DNA of 45,906 nucleotides. It comes from JAABPW01 sp037132275 (lineage in GTDB: Bacteria; Verrucomicrobiota; Kiritimatiellia; CAIKKV01; CAITUY01). The first letter of the stretch is position 1, and every line of letters begins with the position of its first letter. The stretch covers positions 1 to 45,906 of the forward strand of contig JBAXPK010000018.1 in NCBI GenBank assembly GCA_037132275.1, in the 5' to 3' direction. The notes beneath the pieces are model-generated. The model saw nothing but the letters and a program-made list of their open reading frames with translations. It did no database searches and was not told where the DNA came from. Shown one piece after another: positions 1-8,291 of the stretch. A program made the translations under genes and the position numbers.

Positions 1-27
1 TGCTCTAACCAACTGAGCTAATCGCCC
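1..27 (-). tRNA. 5' end of a tRNA gene, cut by the window edge
   Basis: Read on the minus strand, the gene begins at 27 with the acceptor strand GGGCGAT. The dinucleotide TA and a typical D-arm (GCTCAGTTGGTTAGAGC) follow. The anticodon lies outside the window, so the isotype cannot be read. This 5' half is common in tRNA-Ile, tRNA-Val and tRNA-Ala. It is oriented away from the window, like the operon that ends at 92. Confidence 0.85.
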
Positions 28-91
28 GAAAAAGATGGCAAACTATAGGGATAGGCCAGCAGACTGTCAACAACGGGGATTGGCAAAAAAG

Positions 92-790
92 TTACTGGTT
101 AACCGTTATTGGGTATTGGTCGAATCGTGCGGCGCGAATGTCGAGGTTACGGATCGTAAGAGAATAACGGTTCTTGGAATTGGTGAGTTTCATCGCCAAA
201 GGATAAGTTCCGCAGGGCAACTTACGATAATCTCCGAATACCAGCGTACTGAGGGATCCATCCAAACATGCGGCTTTTCTTACAAGTCGGGTAGAGAGAA
301 TATCGTATTCGTATTCGTTCCAGTCTTTGCCATCACGCCACCAAAAAACCAAGCGTCCACCCTTCTGCGTGACGGTCGCCCCGGGGGCTGGAGTCATGTC
401 AAAGTAAAGTCGGCTGATGTCGTCGCCTATCGCTTTTTCAGCCTCTTGCTGCCCCCCTGGCACCGGGAGACTGATCCGGGCGGTGGTCTGGCCATTAGTC
501 CGAGCCACATCGAACAGTTTGACTCCCAACGGCGACAAACACACCACCGCATAATCGCCCGTCTTCGGGTTCACCCTCGAGTACCCCAATACCGTCATCC
601 GCAGGGTCGGCCACCACCAGTGCGGGCTGAACTCCATCACCATCGACTGACGGGCCTCGTACGGCACCGACGGTTCTGCTTCATACGCCACCTTTACCCG
701 GGCTACCGCTTCAGGGTTCGGCGGCAGGGTTCGGCAGGATGACAGAAAAAGCGGCAACAGAATCAACGAAAAGCGAACCAGACGGTTCAT
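92..790 (-). CDS. DUF3261-like outer-membrane lipoprotein
   Basis: A 232-residue predicted lipoprotein. From the ATG at 790 the first residues form a short positive n-region, a hydrophobic stretch and a lipobox ending in Cys19 (FLSSC). No Lys or Arg follows the cysteine closely except Arg20. The start at 790 is preferred over an upstream start at 835 because it gives the signal peptide directly and overlaps the exporter stop as ATGA. The mature part is rich in beta-strand-like segments (a WWWPTLRMTVLG stretch, then FWWRDGKDWNEYEYD). Size, lipobox and place directly after an MMPL exporter and a LolA-like gene match the DUF3261 lipoproteins of aryl-polyene clusters; I did not align it, so the family call is inference. 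It is the last gene of the operon and probably acts at the inner face of the outer membrane. Confidence 0.72.
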   Translation of the reverse strand: MNRLVRFSLILLPLFLSSCRTLPPNPEAVARVKVAYEAEPSVPYEARQSMVMEFSPHWWWPTLRMTVLGYSRVNPKTGDYAVVCLSPLGVKLFDVARTNGQTTARISLPVPGGQQEAEKAIGDDISRLYFDMTPAPGATVTQKGGRLVFWWRDGKDWNEYEYDILSTRLVRKAACLDGSLSTLVFGDYRKLPCGTYPLAMKLTNSKNRYSLTIRNLDIRAARFDQYPITVNQ

Positions 791-3171
791 TTTTCTACCC
801 TCCCCAACACGGCATAGAGCACCGGCACCATCCACATGGCGGCCACATATCCAAGCCCCACACCAATGACCAACGTCAGCCCAATGGAGTAGAGCGCCGG
901 ATGATGGGCAAACAGGAGCGCGGCCGCCCCCATAATGGTGGTGATCATCGCAAACGTCACGGCGGTCCGGGCATGCTTCCCCTGGGGATGGCGACAGGCA
1001 TGCAGGATCTGCATTCCAAAGTCGATGCTGAGCCCGAATACAACAATTCCGGAAATCAGGTTGGCCACATTTAACGGTCTATTCAAAAGCGCCATAACAC
1101 TCAACAGCCCGATCACCGCTGCAAAGGCCGGGGATAATGCGATCAACGTCAAGGGAAGGCTTCGAATAAACAACCACGCCGTCAGAATAATAATGACCCC
1201 CGCAAAAGCCGAGGTTCTCGTCATTTCCCCCATGAACGCTGACGACAGCACCCCGGAAATTGCGTTCCGTGAAATAATCGAGGCCTCCGGGTGTCCTTCC
1301 AGAACTTTTGAGAGCTCAGCGACCAGAGTGGGGTCGTCCGGGAAAAACGAGAGGGTCTGATAATGACCCCGGGGCGTCTGCACAAACCGATCCTTCAAGT
1401 TGACGAGCACCCGATTCGACACCGGTTCATCCACAAGCATGGCGCCATCATACAGATGGGTAAAAAATGGGGTAAAGGCATTGGTCGAAAACCCTCGCGC
1501 GGCCCCATGCTCGGCCAGCATGCTTCGTAATTTTTCCTCATGCCCGTTCCGCCAGAATCCCGTCCAGGCCGCCGCCCGATCCCGGCGTGTCTGGGCCGAT
1601 GGCCAGATCGAGGACAGCCCCACGAACCGATCAGCGCCAATCGCGGCCACCGCACGCTCATAAACAGCATCCGTCTTTTCTCGCACTGATTCATAGCTGT
1701 CCCCCATCACCGCCAGGATCGCCTCTTTCTTTTCACCGGTGCCCCAGACGACCTTGAAGGCGTCCTCGGCCTGGAGCGTGGCGGGACTCGTGCCATCCAG
1801 GCGCGTCACATCGCTGTCGAACTTGACACGGGTGGCAATGGCGCCGAGCAGAACGAACAAGGCCGCAAAGACGCAAAGCCAGCGACGGGCATGCCGGGGA
1901 GCCTCGAAGGAGGGGGAGTCATCGTCTTCTTCGGAAGGCAGGCGGCCGGGACGCAGAAACAGAGGCAGGACAAAAAGTGCGAGGAAAAGCGCCAGAAAGA
2001 TACTGAGAATGCAGAACCAGGCCAGTTGGTAATACCCCGGGATGTGCGAGAAAAAGAAGGCGAAGAAAATACCCGACGTGGTGATGGCGCCAGCGGTCAC
2101 AGGCGGAACAATATGCCCGATGGACTTGCCCCGGTCGGATCCCGACCGGATCGCCACATAGGCGGCTATTCCATAATCATCCGCTATCCCGGCGATGACC
2201 GGTCCAAAGGCGAGAACAAAATACGAAAGCCGGGGGAACAGGCAGGCGGTCACGGCCAACGCAATCACCGCCGCCAGCGCCGGCATCAAGAAGATCAGCA
2301 GCGCCCGCCAATCCTTGAAAAAGGCGACATACAAAACCATAAAGGCCAGCGACGCCAGGGTCAGCACCACCCCCAGGTCGCGCATGATGGTATCTTCATT
2401 GCCCACCACATGAGTATGCCCACAGATCAACGAAGCGCTGATTCCCTCCGGAACTCCCTTGAGTTTACCCTCCAGAAACCCAAGCAATTCCCTCGCCTTC
2501 GCCCCATCGGTCAGGGGAACCGTCGTTTCGAGAAGCAGCATGGTATGGCGTCCATCCCGGCTGATGAAATGACCATTCTCCATCGTCACATCATACCCCA
2601 TGCTGGTTGAAAGTTTTTCCAGCCTCTTCAGGATAATCTGGCTGATTCCCAAAGGATCCGACTGGATCGCCTGAACCATAAACATTCCTTCGGGCTTCAA
2701 CAGTTGATAATAGAGTCGTCTCACGGTTCCGCTCACGCAGTCCGAAGTGATCCCGGCATCCAGGGCGACGAGATCATTGGAGGTCAGGATCTGAGGGGCA
2801 TACCTCATGAAAAAACCGGCGTCGTTCATGAGATCCGGGGCGGAAAAACCGGAGACCACCTTGCCGATCATGGGCGACTTGAGCGAGGCCGCCAGATCAT
2901 CAGAAGCCTGCACCAGCAGGCGATGCGCGGTCTCCTGGTCACGCGCCTCCAATGAAATGACGATTTTATTGGAGAAGTTGGCCTCGCGCAGAAAGGTCAT
3001 CATGCGCTGGGCGGGGCTGCCCGACGGCAGCATCAGATCGAGCGTGTTGTCAAAACGAAGCCAGATCAGGCTTATCCCGGAAAGAGCCACGCAGGCAAAC
3101 AGCAATCCAATAACCAACCCACGGTGGCGCTCCAGACAGGAAAAGAGCCGCGGAGAATGACTACCGTCCAT
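787..3171 (-). CDS. MMPL/RND superfamily exporter
   Basis: A 794-residue inner-membrane protein with the classic two-fold RND layout. An N-terminal transmembrane helix lies at about 20-40 (IGLLFACVALSGISLIWL), followed by a large periplasmic loop, a bundle of five helices with GIADDYG near its end, a second lone helix near 430, a second loop, and a final bundle containing LSIDFGM. The D-Y and D-F pairs are the proton-relay positions usual in MMPL proteins. The start overlaps the LolA-like gene by 11 bases and has a good Shine-Dalgarno (GGGAGG). In aryl-polyene and related clusters such exporters sit with LolA-like and DUF3261 proteins and are thought to move the lipid product outward. The substrate here is unknown. 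Full length; no sign of damage. Confidence 0.88.
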   Translation of the reverse strand: MDGSHSPRLFSCLERHRGLVIGLLFACVALSGISLIWLRFDNTLDLMLPSGSPAQRMMTFLREANFSNKIVISLEARDQETAHRLLVQASDDLAASLKSPMIGKVVSGFSAPDLMNDAGFFMRYAPQILTSNDLVALDAGITSDCVSGTVRRLYYQLLKPEGMFMVQAIQSDPLGISQIILKRLEKLSTSMGYDVTMENGHFISRDGRHTMLLLETTVPLTDGAKARELLGFLEGKLKGVPEGISASLICGHTHVVGNEDTIMRDLGVVLTLASLAFMVLYVAFFKDWRALLIFLMPALAAVIALAVTACLFPRLSYFVLAFGPVIAGIADDYGIAAYVAIRSGSDRGKSIGHIVPPVTAGAITTSGIFFAFFFSHIPGYYQLAWFCILSIFLALFLALFVLPLFLRPGRLPSEEDDDSPSFEAPRHARRWLCVFAALFVLLGAIATRVKFDSDVTRLDGTSPATLQAEDAFKVVWGTGEKKEAILAVMGDSYESVREKTDAVYERAVAAIGADRFVGLSSIWPSAQTRRDRAAAWTGFWRNGHEEKLRSMLAEHGAARGFSTNAFTPFFTHLYDGAMLVDEPVSNRVLVNLKDRFVQTPRGHYQTLSFFPDDPTLVAELSKVLEGHPEASIISRNAISGVLSSAFMGEMTRTSAFAGVIIILTAWLFIRSLPLTLIALSPAFAAVIGLLSVMALLNRPLNVANLISGIVVFGLSIDFGMQILHACRHPQGKHARTAVTFAMITTIMGAAALLFAHHPALYSIGLTLVIGVGLGYVAAMWMVPVLYAVLGRVEK

Positions 3172-3796
3172 GCGGCTTGACCTCCCACACCACCGGATCC
3201 ACCACAGCGTTGAGAAGGGTGTTCGTAAACGTCATGCTGGTCCGGTCACCGCTTCGTTCCTCGATGATCATGTCCTGGATATAACGCTTGTCCTCCCGAA
3301 AGGTCAGCACCACGCGACTGATCATCTTGCAGGCGAAACTCCCCTCGCGAGGGATAAAAATCAACCTCGGAACCAGGGAAGCAGCATCGGTCTCGACGGT
3401 AAAATCCTTGGTCAGCAGGTCGAACTGGCCTGAAAACCAGGCGCGCAATTGCGTCACCACCACCTTGAATACCGGATTTCCGGCCAGGGACATCGACTGC
3501 ACCTTGCCCGACTCCTCATCCCATTGTTTAAGGGTTGAACCGTCGATAACCAGATTATAGTGGATGGGGTCAAGCACCTGCCAGGACAGCCGGTCGGGCT
3601 GCTGAACCGCCAGCCGCCCCTTGATCACCACGGTCTGCTGCAACAAGGCGAGTTGCTTCATCTGCACAAACTCACTTTGAACATTGGTGGCACCCGCCAG
3701 GCTGTTCTGAAGTTCAGCCAGAAGCGGCAAGTCGGCCGCAAAAGCAGATCCGACAAAAGCCAGGGAAACAGCCAACACTCTTACGCATATATTCAT
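3161..3796 (-). CDS. LolA-like periplasmic lipoprotein/lipid carrier
   Basis: A 211-residue protein with a Sec signal peptide (residues 1-20, cut after SAFA). The mature part begins LPLLAELQNSLAGATNVQSEF and continues with FVQMKQL and GRLAVQQPDRLSWQV, the pattern of the LolA/LolB fold. LolA shuttles lipoproteins across the periplasm, but copies encoded beside an MMPL exporter and a DUF3261 lipoprotein form a separate group linked to export of polyketide-like lipids. Since it lies between an exporter and an outer-membrane lipoprotein gene, I infer cluster-specific transport rather than the housekeeping LolA role. It is separated from the upstream radical SAM gene by 82 bases that hold a palindromic repeat. 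Confidence 0.8.
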   Translation of the reverse strand: MNICVRVLAVSLAFVGSAFAADLPLLAELQNSLAGATNVQSEFVQMKQLALLQQTVVIKGRLAVQQPDRLSWQVLDPIHYNLVIDGSTLKQWDEESGKVQSMSLAGNPVFKVVVTQLRAWFSGQFDLLTKDFTVETDAASLVPRLIFIPREGSFACKMISRVVLTFREDKRYIQDMIIEERSGDRTSMTFTNTLLNAVVDPVVWEVKPHGR

Positions 3797-3815
3797 TCAA
3801 TAACTTTCAGAAACA

Positions 3816-3872
3816 TAGGGAGGGGCAGCCACGCCGCTGGCCGCCTTGGCGCTCGGCGGCGCGAGCGCCCTA
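3816..3872. repeat. Palindromic intergenic repeat, copy A
   Basis: A GC-rich element bounded by TAGGG and CCCTA, with an internal hairpin-forming core. It shares an 18-base core, GCCACGCCGCTGGCCGCC (3828-3845), with copy B at 29509-29563. It lies 6 bases past the stop of the radical SAM gene. It may act as an mRNA stabilising or terminating hairpin within the operon, or be a small mobile palindrome. Confidence 0.7.
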
Positions 3873-3878
3873 TCAGAA

Positions 3879-5357
3879 TCATGTACAAGCCGCCTTATGC
3901 CACACCTTGATTTCGCCTTTGGCCAACACCGTCTCGTTCCGAAAAACCTGGCCCTCAATGATCCCAAAATCACCAAATTTCGTGGCCTTGAAGACCCGGA
4001 TTCGTAACGTATCTCCCAACCGGGCCGGTTCCAGCACTTCAAACTGCCGCGCCCCGAGCAGATAGCCCTCCGGTTCGTTTCCGCCACGGACCGACGTGCG
4101 AAAGCCATTCATGGCGGCGGCAGCCTGGGCAATCAGCTCCAGATAGGCAATGTCATCCAGCGTCCCATCGTCATTCACAAACAGATTATCTTTTGTAATG
4201 GAGGTCTCCACCACCGCCACCCGGTCGCCCACCGAAACCAGGGATTCCACCAGCCGCATCGGGGCCTGTTGGGGGATCATCCGTCCTGCCTCGACGGGCA
4301 ACTTCATGATCTCGTTCCCGCGGTCCGCATTCCGCCAGCACAGCGGATCAGAGGCCAGATAGTCCCCGGTCATCTGGTATGCCGCCCCGCGGCAGCCGTA
4401 ACAGGACTCGGCCTTTTCGCAGGCCGCACAGGGACCACGGATCATGTCCTTATACCGCCGCAGATCCTGAACCACCTCGCTATCCCGGAGAATATCCGCC
4501 AACGGACGTTCCCGGATATTCCCCACGGGGATGGTCACCCCGACACACGGCATCACATCGCCACGCGCCGTAATCAGGCAGGAGAACTGATGGCGCAGGC
4601 AGCGGTCACCAACCAGCGGGGGCTGGGGTTCCCAGCGGACACCAAACCGGGCGTGATCCAAGTCGGCAAGCTCATGAAAGAGTTTCTGAAGAACGGGCAG
4701 GTCAACAGCCAGATGAAAATTATCCTGCGCGTTCCCCTGCGGGGTAATGATTTCGAAATAAGGCGTGATCTTCTGATCGCGCAGCCATTCCCACATTTCG
4801 ATAATCTCGGGCAGATTCTGGTTGCAAATCACCGTGCTAACCGCCATGGGATGTCCCTCGGAGGGAAAGCCGGCCTCCCGCAAATTCCGGTACGCTTCCT
4901 GAATAATCTGATAGGCACCCTTCACTCCAGCCAACTCATCCTGAACGGACTCCTTGAAGCTATTCATCTTCAGGACAACCTGCACGCCCAAATCGTACAT
5001 ACGCATGGCGTTTTCGGCCGTGACATTGGTGCCGTTGGTGAAAATCTCAACGTCCAGTTGCTCGGCGCGGAGAAAGGCGAGGATCTCCATGACTCCGGGA
5101 AAAATCATGGGCTCGCCGCCCAGCAGAATAATTTTCCGGGCCCCAATCGCCTTAGCCTGAGAAACGGCTCCACGGATTTCGTCACCACTCAATACATTAA
5201 CTTTGTCCCCGCCATGACCGAGATAGCAATACTGACAGCGGAAATTACACTGAAGACCGAGTTCGATTTCCATGGAGAGCAACCGCCTATTGGCTGTCGC
5301 ATAGGCAATATCCTCCTTCGAAAATTCCGACCCGATCATGAGGTTGTGACAACTCAC
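3879..5357 (-). CDS. Radical SAM/SPASM enzyme fused to ApeP-like hotdog dehydratase domain
   Basis: A 492-residue two-domain protein. Residues about 28-250 are a radical SAM domain with the CX3CX2C cluster site (C37, C41, C44) and GGEP at 80-83. Residues about 250-345 look like a SPASM region with many cysteines (C253, C260, C271, C310, C313, C319, C322, C340) for auxiliary iron-sulfur clusters. From residue 351 a hotdog-fold segment follows (IPQQAPMRLVESL, then ELIAQAAAAMNGF and GYLLGARQFE), which resembles ApeP-type 3-hydroxyacyl-ACP dehydratases of aryl-polyene pathways. The usual catalytic His of the LPHxxPM motif is replaced by Gln363, while the Glu of ELIAQ (E407) is kept. The GTG start at 5357 is chosen because AGGAG lies 9 bases upstream; an ATG at 5339 is the alternative. 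It overlaps the ligase gene by 4 bases (GTGA), so the two are likely translated together. Reaction unknown. Confidence 0.85.
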   Translation of the reverse strand: MSCHNLMIGSEFSKEDIAYATANRRLLSMEIELGLQCNFRCQYCYLGHGGDKVNVLSGDEIRGAVSQAKAIGARKIILLGGEPMIFPGVMEILAFLRAEQLDVEIFTNGTNVTAENAMRMYDLGVQVVLKMNSFKESVQDELAGVKGAYQIIQEAYRNLREAGFPSEGHPMAVSTVICNQNLPEIIEMWEWLRDQKITPYFEIITPQGNAQDNFHLAVDLPVLQKLFHELADLDHARFGVRWEPQPPLVGDRCLRHQFSCLITARGDVMPCVGVTIPVGNIRERPLADILRDSEVVQDLRRYKDMIRGPCAACEKAESCYGCRGAAYQMTGDYLASDPLCWRNADRGNEIMKLPVEAGRMIPQQAPMRLVESLVSVGDRVAVVETSITKDNLFVNDDGTLDDIAYLELIAQAAAAMNGFRTSVRGGNEPEGYLLGARQFEVLEPARLGDTLRIRVFKATKFGDFGIIEGQVFRNETVLAKGEIKVWHKAACT

Positions 5358-6658
5358 AAAATCTTTCTCCTGTCAAAGACCCGCACGGGTTTCCGTGATT
5401 CGGGCGAGTAAAGATGTTGCCGGACTTTCTCCTCAGGGTCAATGACGATGAGAGGCGTCACGCGGAGGCAGGCTTGCAGTCGTTCCCGGATCCAATCCGG
5501 GGATGGCTGCCCCACCCTTGCCCCGAGATGAATGGTTAATTCATCCGCCAAATCGGCGGTGCTGGTGATTTCCAGATAATAATCCCCAATATCCTTGATT
5601 TCATCGAGAGCGGCGAAGACGGCCTGGGGATAGAGCGACGTGCCCCGGATTTTCATCATCTGCTGGTTCCGTCCCAGAATAGGCCCCAGCCGCGGCGAAG
5701 TGCGGCCGCAGGGACAGGGATCGGTCAGCATGAAACTGATATCCCCCGTCTTGAACCGTACCAGGGGCATTCCCTCGATATCCAAGGGAGTCAGGACCAA
5801 TTCCCCAGGCTGACCTGATGCAACGGGTCTGCCGTATTCATTCACAATCTCCATGATCGCCAGGTCGGGATGCAAGTGCCCTCCCTGCCGGGCCGTGCAT
5901 TCGCAGAAGGTGGAGATGCATTCGGACGAGGCGTATGTCGAATAGGCCTCTACATTCCAGAGGTCATGCAGATCGCTTCCCAGTTTAAGCGGGACCATAT
6001 CCGCGCCTCGAACCGGTTCGCCTATGCACACCAGCTTCCGGACTGAGGTCTGGCGCGCATCCACTCCATGGCTGTTGATAAAAACCGCGAGTTTCCTCAG
6101 AAAAGAGGGAACTCCAACCAGCACGGTCGGCTGGATCGTCTTGATGATCTCCAGGTGACTGGCGAGCGTCCCGTGGCCATTACGGATCGCGGCGGCGCCC
6201 AGGGATCGCATCCCCAGAAAATAGGCAAGCCCGGCGATGAAGCACCGATCCATCGTACAGGTCAGCAGTGCCACATCGGCGGCGGTGATCCCGCACCCTG
6301 CAAAGGAGACATGCTCATTATAGGCCAACCGCTGAAGATCTCGCTCGGTGTACATCACCCGGGTTGGTTTCCCCGTGGTTCCTGAAGACAGCACGATATC
6401 CACAATAGCCTCCGGCGCCACCGCCAGAAACTCGTCATTGTGGCAGGCGAAATCCGTCTTGCTCGTCAGAGGCAGAGCCGGGAGGTTTTCCACCGTGACT
6501 TGTCCTGCTTTAATTTTCTGTTCGGTAAACAAACGACGGTAATATGGCGACTGGGAGGAACACCAGGCAAGATGCCGCCTTAACCGTTCAGTCTGCTCTC
6601 TCCGTACGTTTTCGGCTGAGGCAAACTCCAGTGTCGAATTTCCCTTAAATGGTTTCAT
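5354..6658 (-). CDS. PaaK-like adenylate-forming ligase (aryl/acyl-CoA or ACP ligase)
   Basis: A 434-residue protein of the phenylacetate-CoA ligase/coenzyme F390 synthetase group. The ATP-binding P-loop SSGTTGKPT is at residues 91-99, the adenylate-binding YASSE at 242-246, the TGD aspartate motif at 304-306 and a CPCGR motif at 315-319, as in PaaK. The C-terminal domain ends with a likely catalytic lysine region (SRKPVRVFDRR). Such enzymes activate an aromatic or fatty acid with ATP and load it on CoA or an ACP. As the first gene of an operon with a dehydratase and an MMPL-LolA-DUF3261 export set, it plausibly makes the starter unit of a lipid-like product. The acid is not readable from sequence. 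Length is typical for the family. Confidence 0.85.
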   Translation of the reverse strand: MKPFKGNSTLEFASAENVRREQTERLRRHLAWCSSQSPYYRRLFTEQKIKAGQVTVENLPALPLTSKTDFACHNDEFLAVAPEAIVDIVLSSGTTGKPTRVMYTERDLQRLAYNEHVSFAGCGITAADVALLTCTMDRCFIAGLAYFLGMRSLGAAAIRNGHGTLASHLEIIKTIQPTVLVGVPSFLRKLAVFINSHGVDARQTSVRKLVCIGEPVRGADMVPLKLGSDLHDLWNVEAYSTYASSECISTFCECTARQGGHLHPDLAIMEIVNEYGRPVASGQPGELVLTPLDIEGMPLVRFKTGDISFMLTDPCPCGRTSPRLGPILGRNQQMMKIRGTSLYPQAVFAALDEIKDIGDYYLEITSTADLADELTIHLGARVGQPSPDWIRERLQACLRVTPLIVIDPEEKVRQHLYSPESRKPVRVFDRRKIL

Positions 6659-6690
6659 GCGTGACTTCCCGGCCCCCTCGATGCCCGCGA

Positions 6691-6720
6691 AGTATACTTC
6701 CGCCCGTGTCCGATTGTCCA
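6691..6720 (-). promoter_or_regulatory. Sigma-70-type promoter for the ligase operon
   Basis: On the minus strand TGGACA (6715-6720) is followed after 18 bases by TATACT (6691-6696). The start codon at 6658 is about 33 bases below the -10 box. The -10 lies inside a small palindrome, GAAGTATACTTC, which could be an operator. Confidence 0.5.
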
Positions 6721-6765
6721 GCCCTTGATGTCTCCATTGTGCGGCACATAGGGAATAGAAAACTA

Positions 6766-6795
6766 TGTATAAGGGGGGAAGGCAAAAAAAATCAA
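6766..6795 (-). promoter_or_regulatory. Possible second, upstream promoter of the ligase operon
   Basis: TTGATT (6790-6795), an 18-base spacer and TATACA (6766-6771) on the minus strand. The spacer carries a T run and a C run. It would give a leader of about 100 bases. Weaker support than the proximal promoter. Confidence 0.35.
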
Positions 6796-6941
6796 CGGGT
6801 AAGTAGTGCGGATGCGCTTGCCATAACTTGCGGAGGAACAGCGTCTACACATCTGCCACAGGGGGGTGCGGCATCAAAGATGACAACCACCACTTAGCCC
6901 GTTGACTGAACCAAATATAGAATAGGTGTCCATTTGCAACA

Positions 6942-6980
6942 ATAGGGAAAACCCTGATTTTGCATCAGGGTTTTCCCTAT
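6942..6980. terminator. Perfect 17-bp inverted repeat downstream of pfk
   Basis: ATAGGGAAAACCCTGAT (6942-6958), a 5-base loop, and its exact complement (6964-6980). It lies 29 bases past the phosphofructokinase stop and before the ligase promoter region. Neither side has a long T run, so it may be an mRNA-protecting hairpin or a weak terminator. The rest of 6796-6941 shows no gene. Confidence 0.55.
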
Positions 6981-7008
6981 GACAGAATGTCGCACTTTGC
7001 ATTGCTTT

Positions 7009-8277
7009 TCACTCAAATCGGGCGGGCTGACCCGTAGAGGCCAGAACGGCATGCCACCAATCGCCGTCAGGTTCGAGCTGCTTTTTCTTGCTCACGCTCG
7101 CCTCGACTGGAACATGAATAAACGTGTCATGAAGATATCCGATCACCAGGCCTGTCTTGCCCGCCATCGCCGCATGAACGGCATTACGGGCGTATAGATC
7201 ACAAAGGATCGAGTCTTCAGGGTTCGCGGGCTGACTTCTGATAACATAACTGGGATCGAAATACCGGAACACCGCCGGAAGCCCCTCCTTCTTGAAGTAG
7301 GCCTCCAGCCGATCCTTGAGGAATATTCCGATATCCCCGAGCTTCAAGTTACCTGAGGCATCCCGCCCGGGGCTGTTCTGCGCCAGCAAATCCTGCCCGG
7401 CGCCTTCGGCCACGACAATCACCGCATGGGCCCGCCGAAGAATACGGGTCTTGAGCGCCTCAAGAAAACCGGCCTTCCCCTCCAATGCGAAGGGCACTTC
7501 GGGAATCAGTGTAAAATTAACATCCTGACTGGCAATCGTCGCTCCCGCTGCAATAAACCCTGCATGCCGCCCCATCACCTTGACCAGACTGATCCCGTTC
7601 AGGACACTGCGCGCCTCCATGTGGGCGCAGTCTAGAATATTACGAACCTCCTCCACGGCGGTCAAATACCCGAAGGTTCGCGCCACATAACCGACATCGT
7701 TATCGATGGTTTTCGGGATGCCCACCACGGCCAGCGGATATCCCCGGCGTTGTGCCTCCTGGTGAAGCGCGTTGGCGCCACGCTGGGTTCCATCACCCCC
7801 GACACAAAAAAGCATGTTAATGCCGCGCTTGATCATGTTATCGATCGCCATCACCGGATCCACAGGTCCGCGCGAGGTGCCGATCACCGTACCGCCGCGG
7901 CGGTGAATCGGATCCACCAGTTCAGCCGTGAGCCGCAAGGGTTCACCGCCCCGGACCGGGTCCAAGCCCTGATATCCGTAGAGGAATCCATAGACCTCCT
8001 GCACCCCATAGGCATGACTCAGCTCATAATAAATGGAGCGGATCACATTATTAAGTCCGGGGCACAGGCCCCCGCAGGTGACGATCCCCGCCTTCACTTC
8101 GCTCCTGTTGAAAAAGAGTTTTTCCCGCGGCCCGGCCACTTCAAAAAGAATGTCCTCCGTAGCCGTTACGCCCGGTTGATGGGTGATACCGTAAGGGATA
8201 CGCACCTGCTCATTCACCGTCCAATTCAGTGGTGAGGGAAGCCGCGGCACACCCAAAGAATCAATCGTCATGTCCAT
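7009..8277 (-). CDS. 6-phosphofructokinase, plant/long-chain type
   Basis: A 422-residue phosphofructokinase acting in cytosolic glycolysis (fructose 6-phosphate to fructose 1,6-bisphosphate). Seen motifs are GGLCPG (69-74), GGDGT (150-154), PKTIDNDV (178-185) and KVMGRHAGFIA, all in the expected order. In this family a Gly after GGD favours ATP as donor, whereas PPi-dependent enzymes usually have a second Asp there. The PKTIDND form occurs in plant-type ATP enzymes as well as PPi enzymes, so ATP dependence is likely but not proven. The protein is about 100 residues longer than E. coli PfkA, with the extra part at the N-terminus, as in the plant-like clade. The transporter gene starts upstream and ends 14 bases before this one, so they may share a message. 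Confidence 0.88.
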   Translation of the reverse strand: MDMTIDSLGVPRLPSPLNWTVNEQVRIPYGITHQPGVTATEDILFEVAGPREKLFFNRSEVKAGIVTCGGLCPGLNNVIRSIYYELSHAYGVQEVYGFLYGYQGLDPVRGGEPLRLTAELVDPIHRRGGTVIGTSRGPVDPVMAIDNMIKRGINMLFCVGGDGTQRGANALHQEAQRRGYPLAVVGIPKTIDNDVGYVARTFGYLTAVEEVRNILDCAHMEARSVLNGISLVKVMGRHAGFIAAGATIASQDVNFTLIPEVPFALEGKAGFLEALKTRILRRAHAVIVVAEGAGQDLLAQNSPGRDASGNLKLGDIGIFLKDRLEAYFKKEGLPAVFRYFDPSYVIRSQPANPEDSILCDLYARNAVHAAMAGKTGLVIGYLHDTFIHVPVEASVSKKKQLEPDGDWWHAVLASTGQPARFE

Positions 8278-8291
8278 GAATTAATCTCTCC

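Noticed and set aside
92..6658. Calling this a complete aryl-polyene cluster
   Set aside because: Ketoreductase, glycosyl/acyltransferase and ammonia lyase genes are missing, and the radical SAM gene is foreign to the known set; only a likeness is claimed.
7009..8277. PPi-dependent phosphofructokinase
   Set aside because: PKTIDND is shared with PPi enzymes, but the GGDGT motif has Gly where they usually have Asp; ATP dependence is more likely.
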